From positions 42,632,424 to 42,696,423 of the forward strand of contig NC_054881.1 in the NCBI RefSeq assembly GCF_018320785.1: DNA of 64,000 bases. The letters run 5' to 3'. Both the position numbers and the translations under genes were made by a program. The DNA comes from Cheilinus undulatus. Lineage: Eukaryota; Chordata; Actinopteri; Labriformes; Labridae. The notes beneath the pieces were generated by a model. It saw only the letters and a list, made by a program, of their open reading frames with translations. It ran no database searches and was not told the DNA's origin. This document shows, piece after piece, positions 31,604-46,936 of this stretch; within the stretch, counting starts at the first letter, position 1, and every line of letters begins with the position of its first letter.

Positions 31604-32788
31604 ATGAAACCTGAAATCACAAGGCGGTCTAGAAGCACCAAACTTTCTGCACTACTTCCTGTCAAATCAGTTACCCAACAACAAAACCTCAATAACCAAT
31701 GGCTAGAAATAGAAAAACACCTATGCAAACCCACCTCAATTACTGACCTCCCTTTTCTACTACAATCAATAAAGAAACTGGACCTCTACAAGAACGTCAC
31801 CATCTCAACAACTCTGACAGCCTGGTGGAAAACACTTAAAATCACCAAAGCACCACTAACAGCATGTAGATACACTCCTATATGGCACAACCCTGACTTC
31901 CAGCTCCACAACACTCCAGTCCACTTCCCATCATGGCAACAAAAGGGCATCACTCACCTCCATCACCTATTCCAACACAACCAGTTCATCTCATTCAATA
32001 CACTTATCCAGGAGTACGGGATTGGGAGGAAGCAGTTCCTCCACTATCAACAATTAAAATCTATTATTAAATCCAAAATCAACATAACCAATAATGCCCT
32101 TCAATCATCCGAGATAATCAATGGAATTATGTCAATCAAAAGCTCAAAAAAAAAAATAATATCAAAAACCTACAAACTCATATCTTCATCAGATATATCT
32201 ATAACGCTCCCAACCATAAAATGGGAAAATGACTTATCACTCCCTCCCAATCCCTACTTCTGGATACAAATAAATCAAAACATCTTTTCTATGACCACTA
32301 ATACGAATTTACAGCTTATACAATACAAAACCACCCACAGAGCACACATCACCCAAAGGACAATGTTTAAAATGGGACTAACTAATTCAGACACCTGTTC
32401 ACAATGCACTTTGGGTAGCACAGACAACTATCTTCATGCCACTTGGACCTGTCCACCTGTTCACTCACTCTGGTTATCAGTCACAGAAAAACTCTCCACT
32501 ATCTTGGGCTGCAGAATCCCAGCATCCCCATCGCTCTGCCTGCTGGGGGACTTATCACAGACCACCATCCCACCCAAACACAGAAACCCATCATTCATCT
32601 CTCTAACCATCACCAAGAAAATAATCTTTCTAAACTGGAAATCTAAACAATCCTGCAACATCAAACACTGGACCAACTTAATAACAGAATATATCTCAGG
32701 AGAAAAAATTACAGCACACAAAAACAACAGCATATCAGCTTTCAGTGAAACTTGGAATGCATTCATTACCCATTTACCATCCATCTAA
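31604..32788 (+). pseudogene. L1/Tx1-type LINE ORF2, C-terminal part
   Basis: A 394-codon open frame encodes the end of an L1-group ORF2 protein beyond the reverse transcriptase domain. It includes KTTHRAHITQRTMFKMGL and a cysteine/histidine motif, DTCSQC...HATWTCPPVHSLW, which matches the C-terminal zinc-knuckle-like region of these proteins. Endonuclease and catalytic RT motifs are absent, so the copy is 5'-truncated. The frame nevertheless remains open. It is inserted in the hAT just after AAGAGCTGATGAA, which is uninterrupted at 1170. Confidence 0.75.
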
Positions 32789-34440
32789 AGTTGAAACTCA
32801 GTAAAACTAAACCACGTTAATGTCCACAATCTAACCTAAACCATCTTAACCCTGTAGTTTCTCTGTCTGTCCACTTCAGTTGCTCTAATTTTTCTCCTTT
32901 TTGCCTGTGTGTATGTTTGTGTCTGTAGATAAATGTACAATGTGTGTATATATGTACATGTGTGTGCATGTATATATATGTATATATTTGTGTATGTATG
33001 TGCGGAGATATGGACTTATAGATATATGTTGTGTGCATTCTCATGCTTATATATATGTATGTGTATTTGTTTAGATATATATATTTTTTTCTCTTTTTCA
33101 TCCTTTTTTTTCTCTTTCCTCAAAAACGTCTGTCAAGACTATCATATGGCCTATAAAAGCTTTGTTATTGATAATCATCGCCTACACATTTAAGCTAAAT
33201 TATCTCCCACCTTTTTTCAATACAAATGACATCCTTGCCTTATTACTATAATATTGATCAACTTTATTGCTATTAGCAGTATTAGTATTATTATCATTAT
33301 TCCTATTGTATTTTATTTTCATCAGTACCATTTACCATTACATCTGCAATATAGCAGAATAGCATGCAGACTCATACCCATACATATGCCATCAAAAGCA
33401 ATATTTCATTTAAATCTGATTATTATGACCATTATCATTATTATTATTACTTTTAATTTCATCCATCCTTTAATACCAGCCATTAAGGTTTATGATTTGA
33501 ATGGCTCCTGGGGTGGGTGATTTGGTCTGGAGGCTGGTGACGGTGGCCACTTCCTGGTTCCTGCCCTGTTCCGGAAACAGCCCCCATTTGAGTGTGACCT
33601 GACCATGGAGGCCTTACACCACCTCCTCTTACTCTCCCTTGGCCCCCCTCATTGGCATCAACAAGGCATATGTTTGACTTCTGGTTAAAGGTAAGTCGCG
33701 AGGGTTGGACAGACTTCCTCCTCAAGGGTCTGGGAGTTTCCCTCCACAGAATACCGACACACCCTTGTCTGGGTGTGGGGGCAGACAAGCTCATCTTGAA
33801 ATTATTTATATATTTAGCATTTATTTGACATGGACACACAGTAACATTGATGCTGTGATATTTAATCATACACAGGTCCCAGATGCACTGCTTTAAGTGT
33901 TTATAGCAAAGTGCTAATTTTCAACACCAGTCCATGAGAGGCTTTTAAGGATTAGACTTGTAAAATAAAAAATAGGGAGAGGTTATGAAATAACAGAGAT
34001 ACCTAAAACACAGTACATTAGCAAATACATCAGAATTAACATATCCAAGACAGATTAAATACAAGTCCAAAAATAAAATAATGAAAAAGGCTATATCAGA
34101 AATAGCTTCTTCAGATTAACATGAAAACAGGCATGTGTTTTATATGTGTGAACAATATTGTTGCTCCTTCAGCCATGATTTAATACCATTGTTAAAACCT
34201 TAAAAATTATGTTGCATGTTCAGTTCGGTTGGTAGATCATTCCAGAGTTTTGCTCCTGTGACAGAGAAGGCTGATTGTCTGAAGGATGTTTTGCACATTG
34301 GAATTCAACAGTTACTGTTTACTGAAGCCTGTGTGCCCGTTCTATAAGAGTCCTGAAATCTGCTAACAAATTCACCAAACAAAGATGAGAATAAATCTAA
34401 TAACAGAAGCAAATGTATGTATGTATATATAAATATAAAA
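32789..34440 (+). other. Probable LINE 3' untranslated region
   Basis: The sequence after the LINE frame contains alternating TATATGTATG tracts (32940-33080) and a GC-rich block (33500-33790) with GGCTGGTGACGGTGGCC. No gene is seen. The LINE 3' end may run on to 35766 past the Tc1 element, where another G-rich block (35335-35430) occurs. Confidence 0.4.
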
Positions 34441-34443
34441 TTA

Positions 34444-35310
34444 CAGTGGATATAAAAGGTCTACACACCCCTGTTTAAATGCCAGGTTTTTGTCATGTAA
34501 AAAAAAATTACATCAAGATAAATAATTTCACAACTCTTTCCACCTTTAATGTGACCTATAACCTGTAAAATGCAATTGAAAAACAAACATAAATCTTTCA
34601 GGGAGGTGAAGTAAAAATAAACAACTGAGATAATGTGGTTGCAGAAGTGTACACACCCTTTTATAACTGGGGATGTGGCTGTGTTCAGATTTAACCAATT
34701 ACATTCAAACTCAGGTTAAACTGGAGTCAGCACACACCTGTCACCAATTAAAGTGCCTCTGATGAACCCCAAATAAAGTTCAGCTGTTCTAGTAGGCTTT
34801 TCCTGACATTTTTGTAGCCACATCTTCCAGCACAAGCCATGATCCGCAGAGAGCTTCCAAAGCATCAGACGGATCTCATTATTCAAAGATATAAGTCAGG
34901 TGAAGGCTACAAAAGAATTTCCAAGGAATTAAATATATCATGGAACACAGTGAAGACCGTCATCATCAAGTGGAGAAAATATGGCACAACAGTGACATTA
35001 CCAAGAACAGGACATCCGTCCAAAATTGATGATAAGACGAGAAGAAAACTAGTCAGGGAGGCTGCCAAGAGGCTGACAGCAACACTGAAGGTTTAAGGGT
35101 GTGCATATTTATGCAACCAGGTTATTTTAAGTTTTTTATTTTATATTTTTCCCCTTTAAAGGTTTCAGTTTGTTTTTCAATTGCATTGTACAGGTTAAAG
35201 GTCACATTAAAGGTGGAAAAAGTTGTGAAATTATTTGTCTTGCTGTCGTCTTTTTACATCACGAAAACCTGGCATTTGAACAGGGGTGTGTAGACTTTTT
35301 AAATCCACTG
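34444..35310 (+). mobile_element. Tc1-type element, internally deleted
   Basis: CAGTGGATATAAAAGGTCTA at the left and GTAGACTTTTTAAATCCACTG at the right are inverted and bounded by TA. ACACCCCTGTT and AACAGGGGTGT lie just inside. It keeps only the DNA-binding part of a transposase (34839-35096). Confidence 0.85.
34839..35096 (+). pseudogene. Tc1 transposase, DNA-binding domain only
   Basis: An 85-codon frame starts MIRRELPKHQTDLIIQRYKS and has the paired-type helix-turn-helix of Tc1 transposases (GYKRISKELNISWNTVKTVI), then a basic stretch and PRTGHPSKIDDKTRRKLVRE. The catalytic DDE half is deleted, and the frame ends directly before the right terminal region. In principle such a fragment could still bind terminal repeats. 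Confidence 0.75.
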
Positions 35311-35766
35311 TATATGGCCTTCTGGGAGTGAGGTGGCAGAGCTGATGTAGCAACCACCGCTCTGAGCGTACTCACTGGGGGGGCCGCTGCCGCATGGCTG
35401 GGGGTCTACATGTCACTACGGGCCGTTATCCCCCTCAACCAGACATATCCACCCACCCTCGGTCTTTTCTTGGCCCAAAGATTTACATATTATTTAAACA
35501 AAAGGAAAGCTAAATGCAATTGGAGACATGTGTATGGCGGTGTGTAAGTGTGCTGTTATTATTGTATGCCTACTAGCACTGTTGTTTTTATAATAACTGT
35601 TACTTTTTTTAGTACTATTATTACCATCAATATTATTACTTCAATTTCTGATATAATTGTGAGTCTAATTAACCCCCCCTTTATTATTTTGTTTTATTTG
35701 TAGGACAACTATACCTTCTTAATAACCGTCTCCTATTCCCCTTAATTTACAAGACTTGAGTAATTT

Positions 35767-37317
<1,551 letters not shown>

Positions 37318-38429
37318 TATACATATATATATATTTTTTTTTTTTTCTTAATTGATTTCATTTGTTTGTCTTTTTGGTTTTGCTTTCTTTGCATGTGTGC
37401 ATGCATACTGTAGTTCTGTGACTCTGTTAACTTAAAATTAAGCTTTTTTTTTTTTTTCCTCTCATTATCATTGCTTTTAGCTAAAGGGGGAGTGTCCCCA
37501 TATGGGTCTTTGCCCTGGGCCTCCAAATGGCTAAAACCGGCCCTGCCTCACACCTGCAGCTCCCCCTCACAGATCGCTCTGCCAGTTTGTTGCTTTCATG
37601 TTTCTGTTCCTGCCCTTTTGACAGTATTTATTATTAGTACATTTAATATCAAATAAACACCCACGTTTGGACAAGTTTCACTCAATTTTACATTATTTAA
37701 ATATGGGATACGTGTGTGTTTGGCTAGTTGATGATGCACATCACAAAAGTCATCATCAAATACGGGGAGGGAAGAGCATGGACAGGAAGTGACTGAAGAA
37801 ATGTGTTAAAACGAGGACATTGGAAGCTTCAATTTGAGCACAAGACAGCACACCTCTATGAAGACCTCACTGAGGTCTGCTGGTCCGCCACCAGCGGACG
37901 TCCTCTGCACTCTTTTACACACGTTCCTCCATCTACGGCGCACCCAACGGTAATAATACACAAGTTTTCATTTGAATTTGGAAGTTGAAGTCTGTCTTCT
38001 TTGTGTGGACTTAGATTTATTGATATGACTTATTGCAGTCTTTCCTGCTGACAGTTTTCACCTTTATAGAGGATTTCGGGAGAATTTTTTTAAAGGAAGC
38101 CTTTAAAGAGCCGCAACTGGTCACTAAAGAGCCACGTGTGGCTGGAGAGCCGCAGGTTGAGAATCACTGTTGTAAATACTGATCAGTATGCAGTTGCAAG
38201 ACAACAGTAAGCTGTTGTTTTACTAGTAGTAGTTTTTGCTAACATGAATATTTACAAGCCTCCTCTTGATACACTGACATAACTTACCTACTGTCTTTCA
38301 ACCACTTAGAAAGCTTTTTTTACCCCTAAGAAATCTTTCTCCTTCTCCCTCTTCTGTTTTGTTTTGTGCCCCCGAGAGCTTTCTTTTCTGCCTCTCTATC
38401 TTTAGCTCCCTGTCATCAGATGACAACAG

Positions 38430-38700
38430 ATTCAAATGAAAGCACTCGCGCACCAGCACTCGAGGGGGCGCGCACTGGAGCGCCTATAGTGTGTGTGTGG
38501 GAGCGGGGGCGAGAGGAGGGTAGGTGAAGGAGCGGAGGGGCATGCCTCTGTTAACGATCATATCATTTCCACATGCACAAGCAGCTGTTAAATACAGAAA
38601 ATGACAACTCGAAATAATTTCTCCCCATCACTTTGGCACCCCCTCTGGCGCGGCGCCCCTGTGCGCCGCATATAGTGCATACCCACTTTTTGCACCACTG
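38430..38700 (+). mobile_element. hAT right end, second family
   Basis: CTCGAGGGGGCGCGCACTGG through CATACCCACTTTTTGCACCACTG closely matches 1950-2221, the right end of the hAT at 1126-2221. The left partner of this copy was not identified. It abuts a Tc1 transposase remnant at 38701, whose sequence it interrupts. Confidence 0.65.
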
Positions 38701-39220
38701 GTGGTGGTAGTGTGATGGTCTGGACCAGGACCTAGACCACGAGAACCATGAATTCTGCTCTCTAGCAGAATATCCTGAAGGAGAATGTCCCTCCATCAGT
38801 TCATGACCTCAAGCTCAAGCACACTTGGGTTATGGATCAGGACCATATCCCAGACACACCAGCAAGTCCACCTCTGAATGGACATAGACTACATGAATGT
38901 TCTGGAGTGGTCTAGTCAGAGTCTGGACTTAGATCTGACTGAAATGCTGTGGAATGACATTAATCATGCTGGAAACATCTCCAATGTGGCTGAATGAAAG
39001 AATGGGACGACATTCCTCCACAGTGATGAGAAAGACTTACCGACAGTTATCACAAATGTTTGCTTCAGTTGTTTCTTGCAGTCATTAAAATTTATAAATA
39101 TAAAAACCATAATATTTATTTCACAGAAATGTCGACATTTATTTTAGAAAGACTGCGTGCCTTTCTGAGACCTTTAATGGGATGTAAAGAGGTGATTGTC
39201 TAAGTATTTATCCCATACAG
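38701..39220 (+). pseudogene. Tc1 transposase remnant
   Basis: Fragments in shifting frames read GSVMVW, MNSALxxNILKENVPPSVHD, LKLKHTWVMDQD and, further on, a degraded match to '[14 protein letters not shown]'. This is the DDE half of a Tc1 transposase. The 5' half is absent. Confidence 0.65.
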
Positions 39221-39695
39221 TTAGGAGAAAAGGCTGTAAACATGTTCATTTCTGCTGTAAAGTTCTAACACCGGCCTCAGAGCAGACAAGTTTACAGCTC
39301 AACACGCCCTCTGGTGGTGACTTTAGGAGCTGAGCTCTTGGCCTCAGTCTGTGCCGTAAGATGAACAACAAACAAAATCAAAACCAACAACAATTCCTCT
39401 GGTGCACTACACAACAGAAAGTGAAGTCAGAAGAGGAACCGAGTCACAGATATAAACTCTGCTTCTTATTAACTACAGAACTGAATGTCGTCATGATAAA
39501 GCAGAGGAAGTGTGACCGGTTGTGGTTCGTTCAGAGGGCATTGTTCCTTGTTTCATGGTCACAGCCGACCTTTTTCCCTCTGCAACTCAGACTGGCATCA
39601 CCTCAGTGAACATGCATCATCATCTCACTAGTTCTGGATCAAATGACAGCTGAAGAGCAGATTCAAGACAAATTCACTGTACACTGTACTGTATT

Positions 39696-39733
<38 letters not shown>

Positions 39734-40026
39734 TTATTTGTTTATTTATATGAGAGACCATTTAAAAGCACTGAAACTTTTGCAGGTGCTTGGAGTTAAT
39801 TAGCTGATTAAAGTGCGACACCATAAGACTCCATTATTGGACGTTTTCGTTATATTCTAATTTTCTGAGATCCTGAATCAGCTATGAACCAAAATCCTCA
39901 AAATTCAAAGAAAGACTGAAATATATCGGTCTGAGTGTAATGAATCTATAGAATATATATGTACCTGTATTCTGAGTTGAATTGGTGACATAAACCAACT
40001 CTCTGATGATATAACTTAATGAGATG
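39221..40026. other. No gene recognised; CA/TA microsatellite
   Basis: A compound (CA)n(TA)n microsatellite lies at 39697-39731. A plus-strand open frame of 82 codons at 39361 has no recognisable motif. Confidence 0.5.
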
Positions 40027-40203
40027 CACTGTACTCACGGGCTGCACAGTGGCGCAGGTTTTAGCGCTGTTGCCTCACAGCAAGAAGGATCCTGGTTCGC
40101 TCCGGTCAGGGCCTTTCTATGTGGAGTTTGCATGTTCTCCCTGTGTACGTGTTACACTGTAGAAAATGATGGGCCAACTCATCTCCTGTGTAACATATTT
40201 GTT

Positions 40204-40306
40204 TTTGCAGGAACTGCAAAAACATAAAAATACATGTTAACAGGAGCATACTCTGTTTGTGGTCTGTACACTGCCTCATCAAGTACTGACTAGACTTCTT
40301 CTGCAC
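40204..40306 (+). repeat. Direct repeat, left copy (partner at 42240-42332)
   Basis: AAAAATACATGTTAACAGGA, TACACTGCCTCATCA and ACTAGACTTCTTCTGC recur in the same order at 42266-42332. The two lie 2 kb apart in the same orientation inside the insert that splits the retroposed repeat. No retroviral or LTR coding sequence lies between them. Confidence 0.55.
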
Positions 40307-40539
40307 AGTAATCTAATAACCAGAACACCATACACTTGTACTGTAAAACACAGTACCACAGTAGTACTGAAACATGAGCAATGACATCACTATCTCGATA
40401 TTTATACAGTTTTATCCACATACATCACCTCTATGACCTGACAAAATCCCAACATGCATTTTACTCTATGAACACATACCTTAATGGGGTTGGCCTTAAA
40501 AAAACAAGAATGTTTTTTGAATTAAACTGTTGTCACTTT

Positions 40540-41080
40540 TCACCAATTTTGACTTTTTTTTTTTTTACCCCTTTTCATCATTTTTCCCAACAAATTTTAA
40601 CACATTTTTACCATTTAACACCTATTTTTGTCAGTTTTAAACTCTTTCCACCACTTTTTCTGCCTTTTTTTGCCACTTCTGAATCAAGTCTTGCCAATTA
40701 ACCTTAGTGTCGCCTGTGTTGACCTATTATTTCCACTATTAACACTTTTTAACCACTTTATACACCCAATTTTTCCCGTTTTAACCCCATTTCACCATTT
40801 GATATTCCCATTTTTGCTAGTTTAACCAACTTCTGCCAGTATCTGCCTTTTTATTCTTTCTCAGTTATACCCATTTTTGCCAATTTACAGCAATATCAGG
40901 CAGATTTTAACTCCTGTTAACAAATTTTTACACCCATTTTTGCCACTTTAACCAATTTTTTTGCCATTTTTATCTAATTTTTGCCCCTTCTTAACCATTT
41001 CTGCTACTTTTAAAATCCAATTTCACTACCTTTCCACAATTTTTTGCCATTATTACCCATGGTAGCTAATCATTTTTATT
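40540..41080 (+). repeat. T-rich array (TTTTTGCCACTTT phrases)
   Basis: The same type of degenerate T-rich array forms the core of the hATs at 10544-11623 and 57673-58742. Ends of such an element could not be identified here. Confidence 0.5.
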
Positions 41081-43458
41081 CTTTTTTTTAACAGAGGGGA
41101 TTTACATTTTTAAGAATGCCATTTACTACACAAAAAAAGATATTTTTTTGTCTTTGGTAAGAGTGGTTATTTTTTTCAGGTTGAAAATGAAACATGGATA
41201 TCACAGCTCAACTTTACAATGGACCATACTTTTGCTGACATAGAGAGATGAGAACTGTATAAAATCAACTTTGAACTCCCCCTCCATTCCTGTTCTTCTC
41301 CGTGTTTGACTCATGGTTTGACTGGTTTGGCACCCCCGGCTCTTGCTGGTTTTCTTGAGTGAAAGAGCAGCGCCATGCCCCGGTGCAGCCAAAAAATAAA
41401 AAGTACAACATTAACTTTAAACTGTCGTCAACTTTGTGTTTGTTTAGTTCCTTACCAGGATTTAAAGTGTTTAGAGAGTGTTGAGTTGACAGAAGAAGAC
41501 AAAAGTATAACTATGGTACTGTAATCCTGTCTTCAAAATGTAAAAGTGATATTCATACTGGTGTAAATAAACAGTTTGATTAAATTTACCATATTTTTCC
41601 AATTTTTGCTCAGCAAGATTTTTGTGAGAAATGACTAAACACCTGGTCCCAAATAAAGGCCTGGTCTGTTTGAGACAAATAAACGCCAGGACTATTATTT
41701 GGTATTTTATGGTATTTTAAACCAATGCTTCTTACTCTATTCCTACTGTATTCACCCTTAATGAAATAAACAAATTATTTTACACTTTCTCTGACTACAA
41801 AGAAAATACATAGAGCAGCTTTAACCCAAAATACATGGGTGGAAAATACTTCACTGGTGTAGGACCAGACTTGTACTCTTTAGCTTAGCTTAATGCTACA
41901 CTTGACTCAGTATTTTAGTTTACACTGCATTTCCTGATATGACACATTTACTCTGTTCAACAAAGGTTCTGGCCATGAACTCATGCTTTTACAGCTGTTG
42001 TGTGCGTCTCTCAGTGGTTAGTTTATATCATTTAAACTCATACAGACATCAAACAGTTCTCTGGTTCATTACCGCGAACGCCACGGACTACGAGTCCGCC
42101 ATCTTAGCTACACAACGTAGCGAGTGGCCTTTACAAACCCATAAACTTGTGAATTCACTCTTTAGCTCGACACCTGATACACTCTCAGGTACTTATGGTC
42201 TATTACTACTGTTGTCTATTACTTATATATTATTTACAACCCAGCTTACCTGCAGAAACAGAAAAATACATGTTAACAAGAACGTACTCCGGTACACTGC
42301 CTCATCACCTACTAACTAGACTTCTTCTGCTGGGGCGTCAGCTACTGACGTGTAAAGTACCGAGCGCCCTCTGCTGGCGAAACCTATATTACACTATATT
42401 ATAGCAAAATAGACTAACAACAGTTCTACCAATAGAAAGTGACCTTTAGCAATACAAAATTACATGGGGGGGGGCAACTATTTTCATGAATTCTTCTACA
42501 TCATAGTGGCACATACTCGTGGGTTCTCTCTGGGCTCTCTGGCTTCCTCCCACCACCAAAAACATGCTCGTTAGATTAATTGCTGACTCTAAAATTGGTC
42601 CTAGATGAGTGTGCCTGGTTGTCTGTCTTTATATGTCAGGCCTGCGACTGACTGGCGACCAGTTCAGGGTGTACCAGGACTCTGGCCCAGTGATAGCAGG
42701 AATCGGCTCCAGCCCCCCCACGACCCCCAATGGGATTAGCGGTCTAGAACACGGATGGATGGATGACACTGTACTCACCCATAGCAGAAGCAGGAGAAAA
42801 CCGACCTCTGAAAGACAGAGGAGCCAGCCGTGCACATTTTACCCTAACGTTGGTCTGGATCCCATGATCTCTTAAATCAGGGGTCATCAACTTAATCTGG
42901 ACTAGGGCCAGCTTTTTCCTATATGGGCGCTCTGGGTGCCAACCTTTCAAAATGGTCTAATTAACTTAGTTTTGTTCAAATATTTTATTTTATTTTGAAT
43001 GTTTGTCATTTTCAGGCTCCAACACGGAGTCCCTATACCGCAGCTGGCCACAAGGGGGCGATTGAAATATTTTGGCTGAATATATCTGCGACTGTCATGT
43101 TGTTTATCACTCATATGCTTGTACTTTCTTCTATAACAGACAAAAAAGTTTTTAGTTCATACCTTTACATGTTTTGACGGAATGCTTCTGTCTTCGTCAG
43201 AAGTATCACCTGATGGTAGTGTGACGTGTCCTTATCAGCTGATCTTATGCACAGCAGGAGGCATGTCAAATCTGACAGGATGATCACGCCTCTGTACGAT
43301 CAGCTGAATAAACTAAAAACTTTTTTGGCTGTTATAGAAGAAAGTACAAGCATATCATTAAGCATAGACATAATGAACCTTTTTGGACTGTCTATCACTC
43401 AGTTTGATGCTAATATGCTATGTAGCAGTGTTCATTTTGACAGCTTTTTTTTAATCTA

Positions 43459-45077
<1,619 letters not shown>

Positions 45078-45843
45078 TAAGTCTAAGTCTTTGGAGTAAT
45101 GTCTTTTAGTCATTTCTACCCTCTGTAGTCTTAGTCTAGTTTAAGCTGACAAAAACCCAAAACAAATAATCTAGTTTCAGTCATCTATGATGTGTGTTTG
45201 GCCAGTCTTAGTGTGGTCTTTCTCATTGATAAAAGGCTGTCGACCACTGCCAGTCACAAGTGGAAAACCCCGAGCAGGAAAACTGCCCAAGTTGCCCCAG
45301 GAAACAGCATCTTTCTCGAAAATGGACTGATAAATGTGTTTAGCATGCATTGTGTTTGCTAGTAATGACTGACAAGTGAATTTCTGAAACATGGTGTCAT
45401 TTCTGAGAAGAGTTGTTTTAATAGCTGTAGGGAGTTTATGAAAACATACCACAGCCGATGTTTTTCCTCTAAACTTGATAATGTTCTGGGGGCCGGATAT
45501 GAAGATGTGGATGGCCTGATGTGGACCCAGGCCACCAGTTGATGATCACTGCGCTGATTCCTGCATGAACTCGTAATAATCTTTGTGATCTGTGGTCTCC
45601 AGAAACAGATCCAGAGGGCTGGGACATGAAGCAGCTAAACTAAGAGAGTATTTTCAATACAAGGCTTTATTATAAGTCAAAGTTGTGTATTTTTTAACAA
45701 AATAATCAAACACAGTCAAGAGCCAGGACTTATTTATTGGTGCATACTGATAACGTTGTCATTCCTGTATTCATCATCAAGAGAAACCATCACTCCTTTA
45801 CCCTCTCTTTCTTTTTCCTCTTCATTAAAACAGCCTCTAAATT

Positions 45844-45854
45844 TCTATAAAAAG
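45844..45854 (+). promoter_or_regulatory. TATA box candidate
   Basis: TCTATAAAAAGCC is a strong TATA-type sequence on the plus strand. Transcription would start near 45880, just before the minisatellite at 45940 and the candidate start codon at 46508. Confidence 0.4.
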
Positions 45855-45943
45855 CCTCACATTAAGGACCGCTCTGAGCTTCTGTGTTCTATATTCATGC
45901 TGGTCGCTCTCCTCTCGTCCAACTATAACCTCAGAGAGCAGAG

Positions 45944-46524
45944 AGCAGTCAAACATCCCTCTCTGCTCCCTGAGCCATGCACCGCGCTGCAGGACAGTCA
46001 AACATCCCTCTCTGCTCTCTGAGCCGCGCTGCAGGACAGTCAAACATCCCTCTGCTCTCTGAGCCGCGTTGCAGGACAGTCAAACATCCCTCTGCTCTCT
46101 GAGCCGTGCACCATGCTGCAGGACAGTCAAACATCCCTCTGCTCTCTGAGCCGTGCACCATGCTGCAGGACAGTCAAACATCCCTCTGCTCTCTGAGCCG
46201 CGTTGCAGGACAGTCAAACATCCCTCTGCTCTCTGAGCCGTGCACCATGCTGCAGGACAGTCAAACATCCCTCTGCTCTCTGAGCCGTGCACCATGCTGC
46301 AGGACAGTCAAACATCCCTCTGCTCTCTGAGCCGCGTTGCAGGACAGTCAAACATCCCTCTGCTCTCTGAGCCGTGCACCATGCTGCAGGACAGTCAAAC
46401 ATCCCTCTGCTCTCTGAGCCGCGTTGCAGGACAGTCAAACATCCCTCTGCTCTCTGAGCCGCGCTGCAGGACAGTCAAACATCCCTCTGCTCTCTGAGCC
46501 GTGCACCATGCTGCAGGACAGTCT
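45944..46524 (+). repeat. Minisatellite of 40- and 47-bp units duplicating a start-codon region
   Basis: Thirteen units plus a partial one share GCAGGACAGTCAAACATCCC and TCTGCTCTCTGAGCC. Short units (A, 40 bp) join with GCGTT or GCGCT; long units (B, 47 bp) add GTGCACCAT. The order after the first unit is B A A B B A B B A B A A B, with an A-B-B higher-order rhythm in the middle. The last B unit runs directly into ATGCTGCAGGACAGTCTAGT, the start of the candidate exon. Confidence 0.92.
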
Positions 46525-46657
46525 AGTGTTGGCTGGCTGCAGCCTTCTTCTCCTCATGAGCGCTCTACAGGACAAGAACGCTCAGGACTCAAGTGAATGT
46601 CCTATAAAGCTCCAAGTCCCTCCCCTGCTGGATGGCAAAGGGACACGTGTCCTACAG
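46508..46657 (+). CDS. Candidate first coding exon with signal peptide
   Basis: From ATG at 46508 (context GCACCATGC) the frame reads MLQDSLVLAGCSLLLLMSAL and then a polar stretch QDKNAQDSSECPIKLQVPPL. The first 20 residues look like a signal peptide with a hydrophobic core and a small-residue cleavage region. A TATA box lies upstream. The frame stays open into a Tc1-type element starting at 46675. A donor site is not certain (GTGTCC at 46646 or GTGCTA near 46664). I do not recognise the protein, and downstream exons are not seen. It could be a real secreted or membrane protein gene, or a remnant. Confidence 0.4.
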
Positions 46658-46936
46658 ATTACCAGTGCTAAATACAAACCCCATTTCCAAAATATTTGGT
46701 ACATTGTGCAAAATGAAAAACAGAAAACAGTGATCCTTTTCAATTTTTATTTAACTGAACACAGAGATGAGATGTTTGATGTTAAACTGATCAACTTGAC
46801 TCTGTTTTTGGAAATATTCACATTACAAATTTGGTTCCTGCAACATGTTTCAAAAAAGTTGGGACAGGTGCATGTTCATGACTAGCACTAACACACCCCC
46901 ACACCATCACAGATGTACTAGTGACCCATGCCTGGG

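Larger units (their letters stand above)
40039..42766 (+). mobile_element. Retroposed repeat with 12-bp TSD, split by 2.4-kb insert
   Basis: CACTGTACTCAC at 40027-40038 is repeated exactly at 42767-42778. The left part (40039-40133) is GGGCTGCACAGTGGCGCAGG and onwards to GTTTGCATGTTCTCCCTGTG. The right part (42515-42766) resumes at GTGGGTTCTCTCTGGG, continues TGGCGACCAGTTCAGGGTGTA and ends in a GGAT tail. This is a well-known kind of fish interspersed repeat. The DNA from about 40134 to 42514 is a later insertion or expansion. Confidence 0.7.

Noticed and set aside
33483..33869. A 128-codon minus-strand frame in GC-rich DNA
   Set aside because: It lies in probable LINE 3' untranslated sequence, has no motif and no splice context.
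41939..42319. A 126-codon plus-strand frame with a leucine-rich segment
   Set aside because: It overlaps a direct repeat and has no family resemblance or promoter context. The hydrophobic segment alone is not evidence.
40204..42332. Direct repeats 2 kb apart as possible LTRs
   Set aside because: No TG...CA boundaries, primer-binding site, polypurine tract or retroviral-type proteins were seen between them.
45837..46497. Repetitive open frames on both strands (LQRGSESRGMFDC and SLCSLSR types)
   Set aside because: Translations of the 40/47-bp minisatellite with no sign of coding selection.
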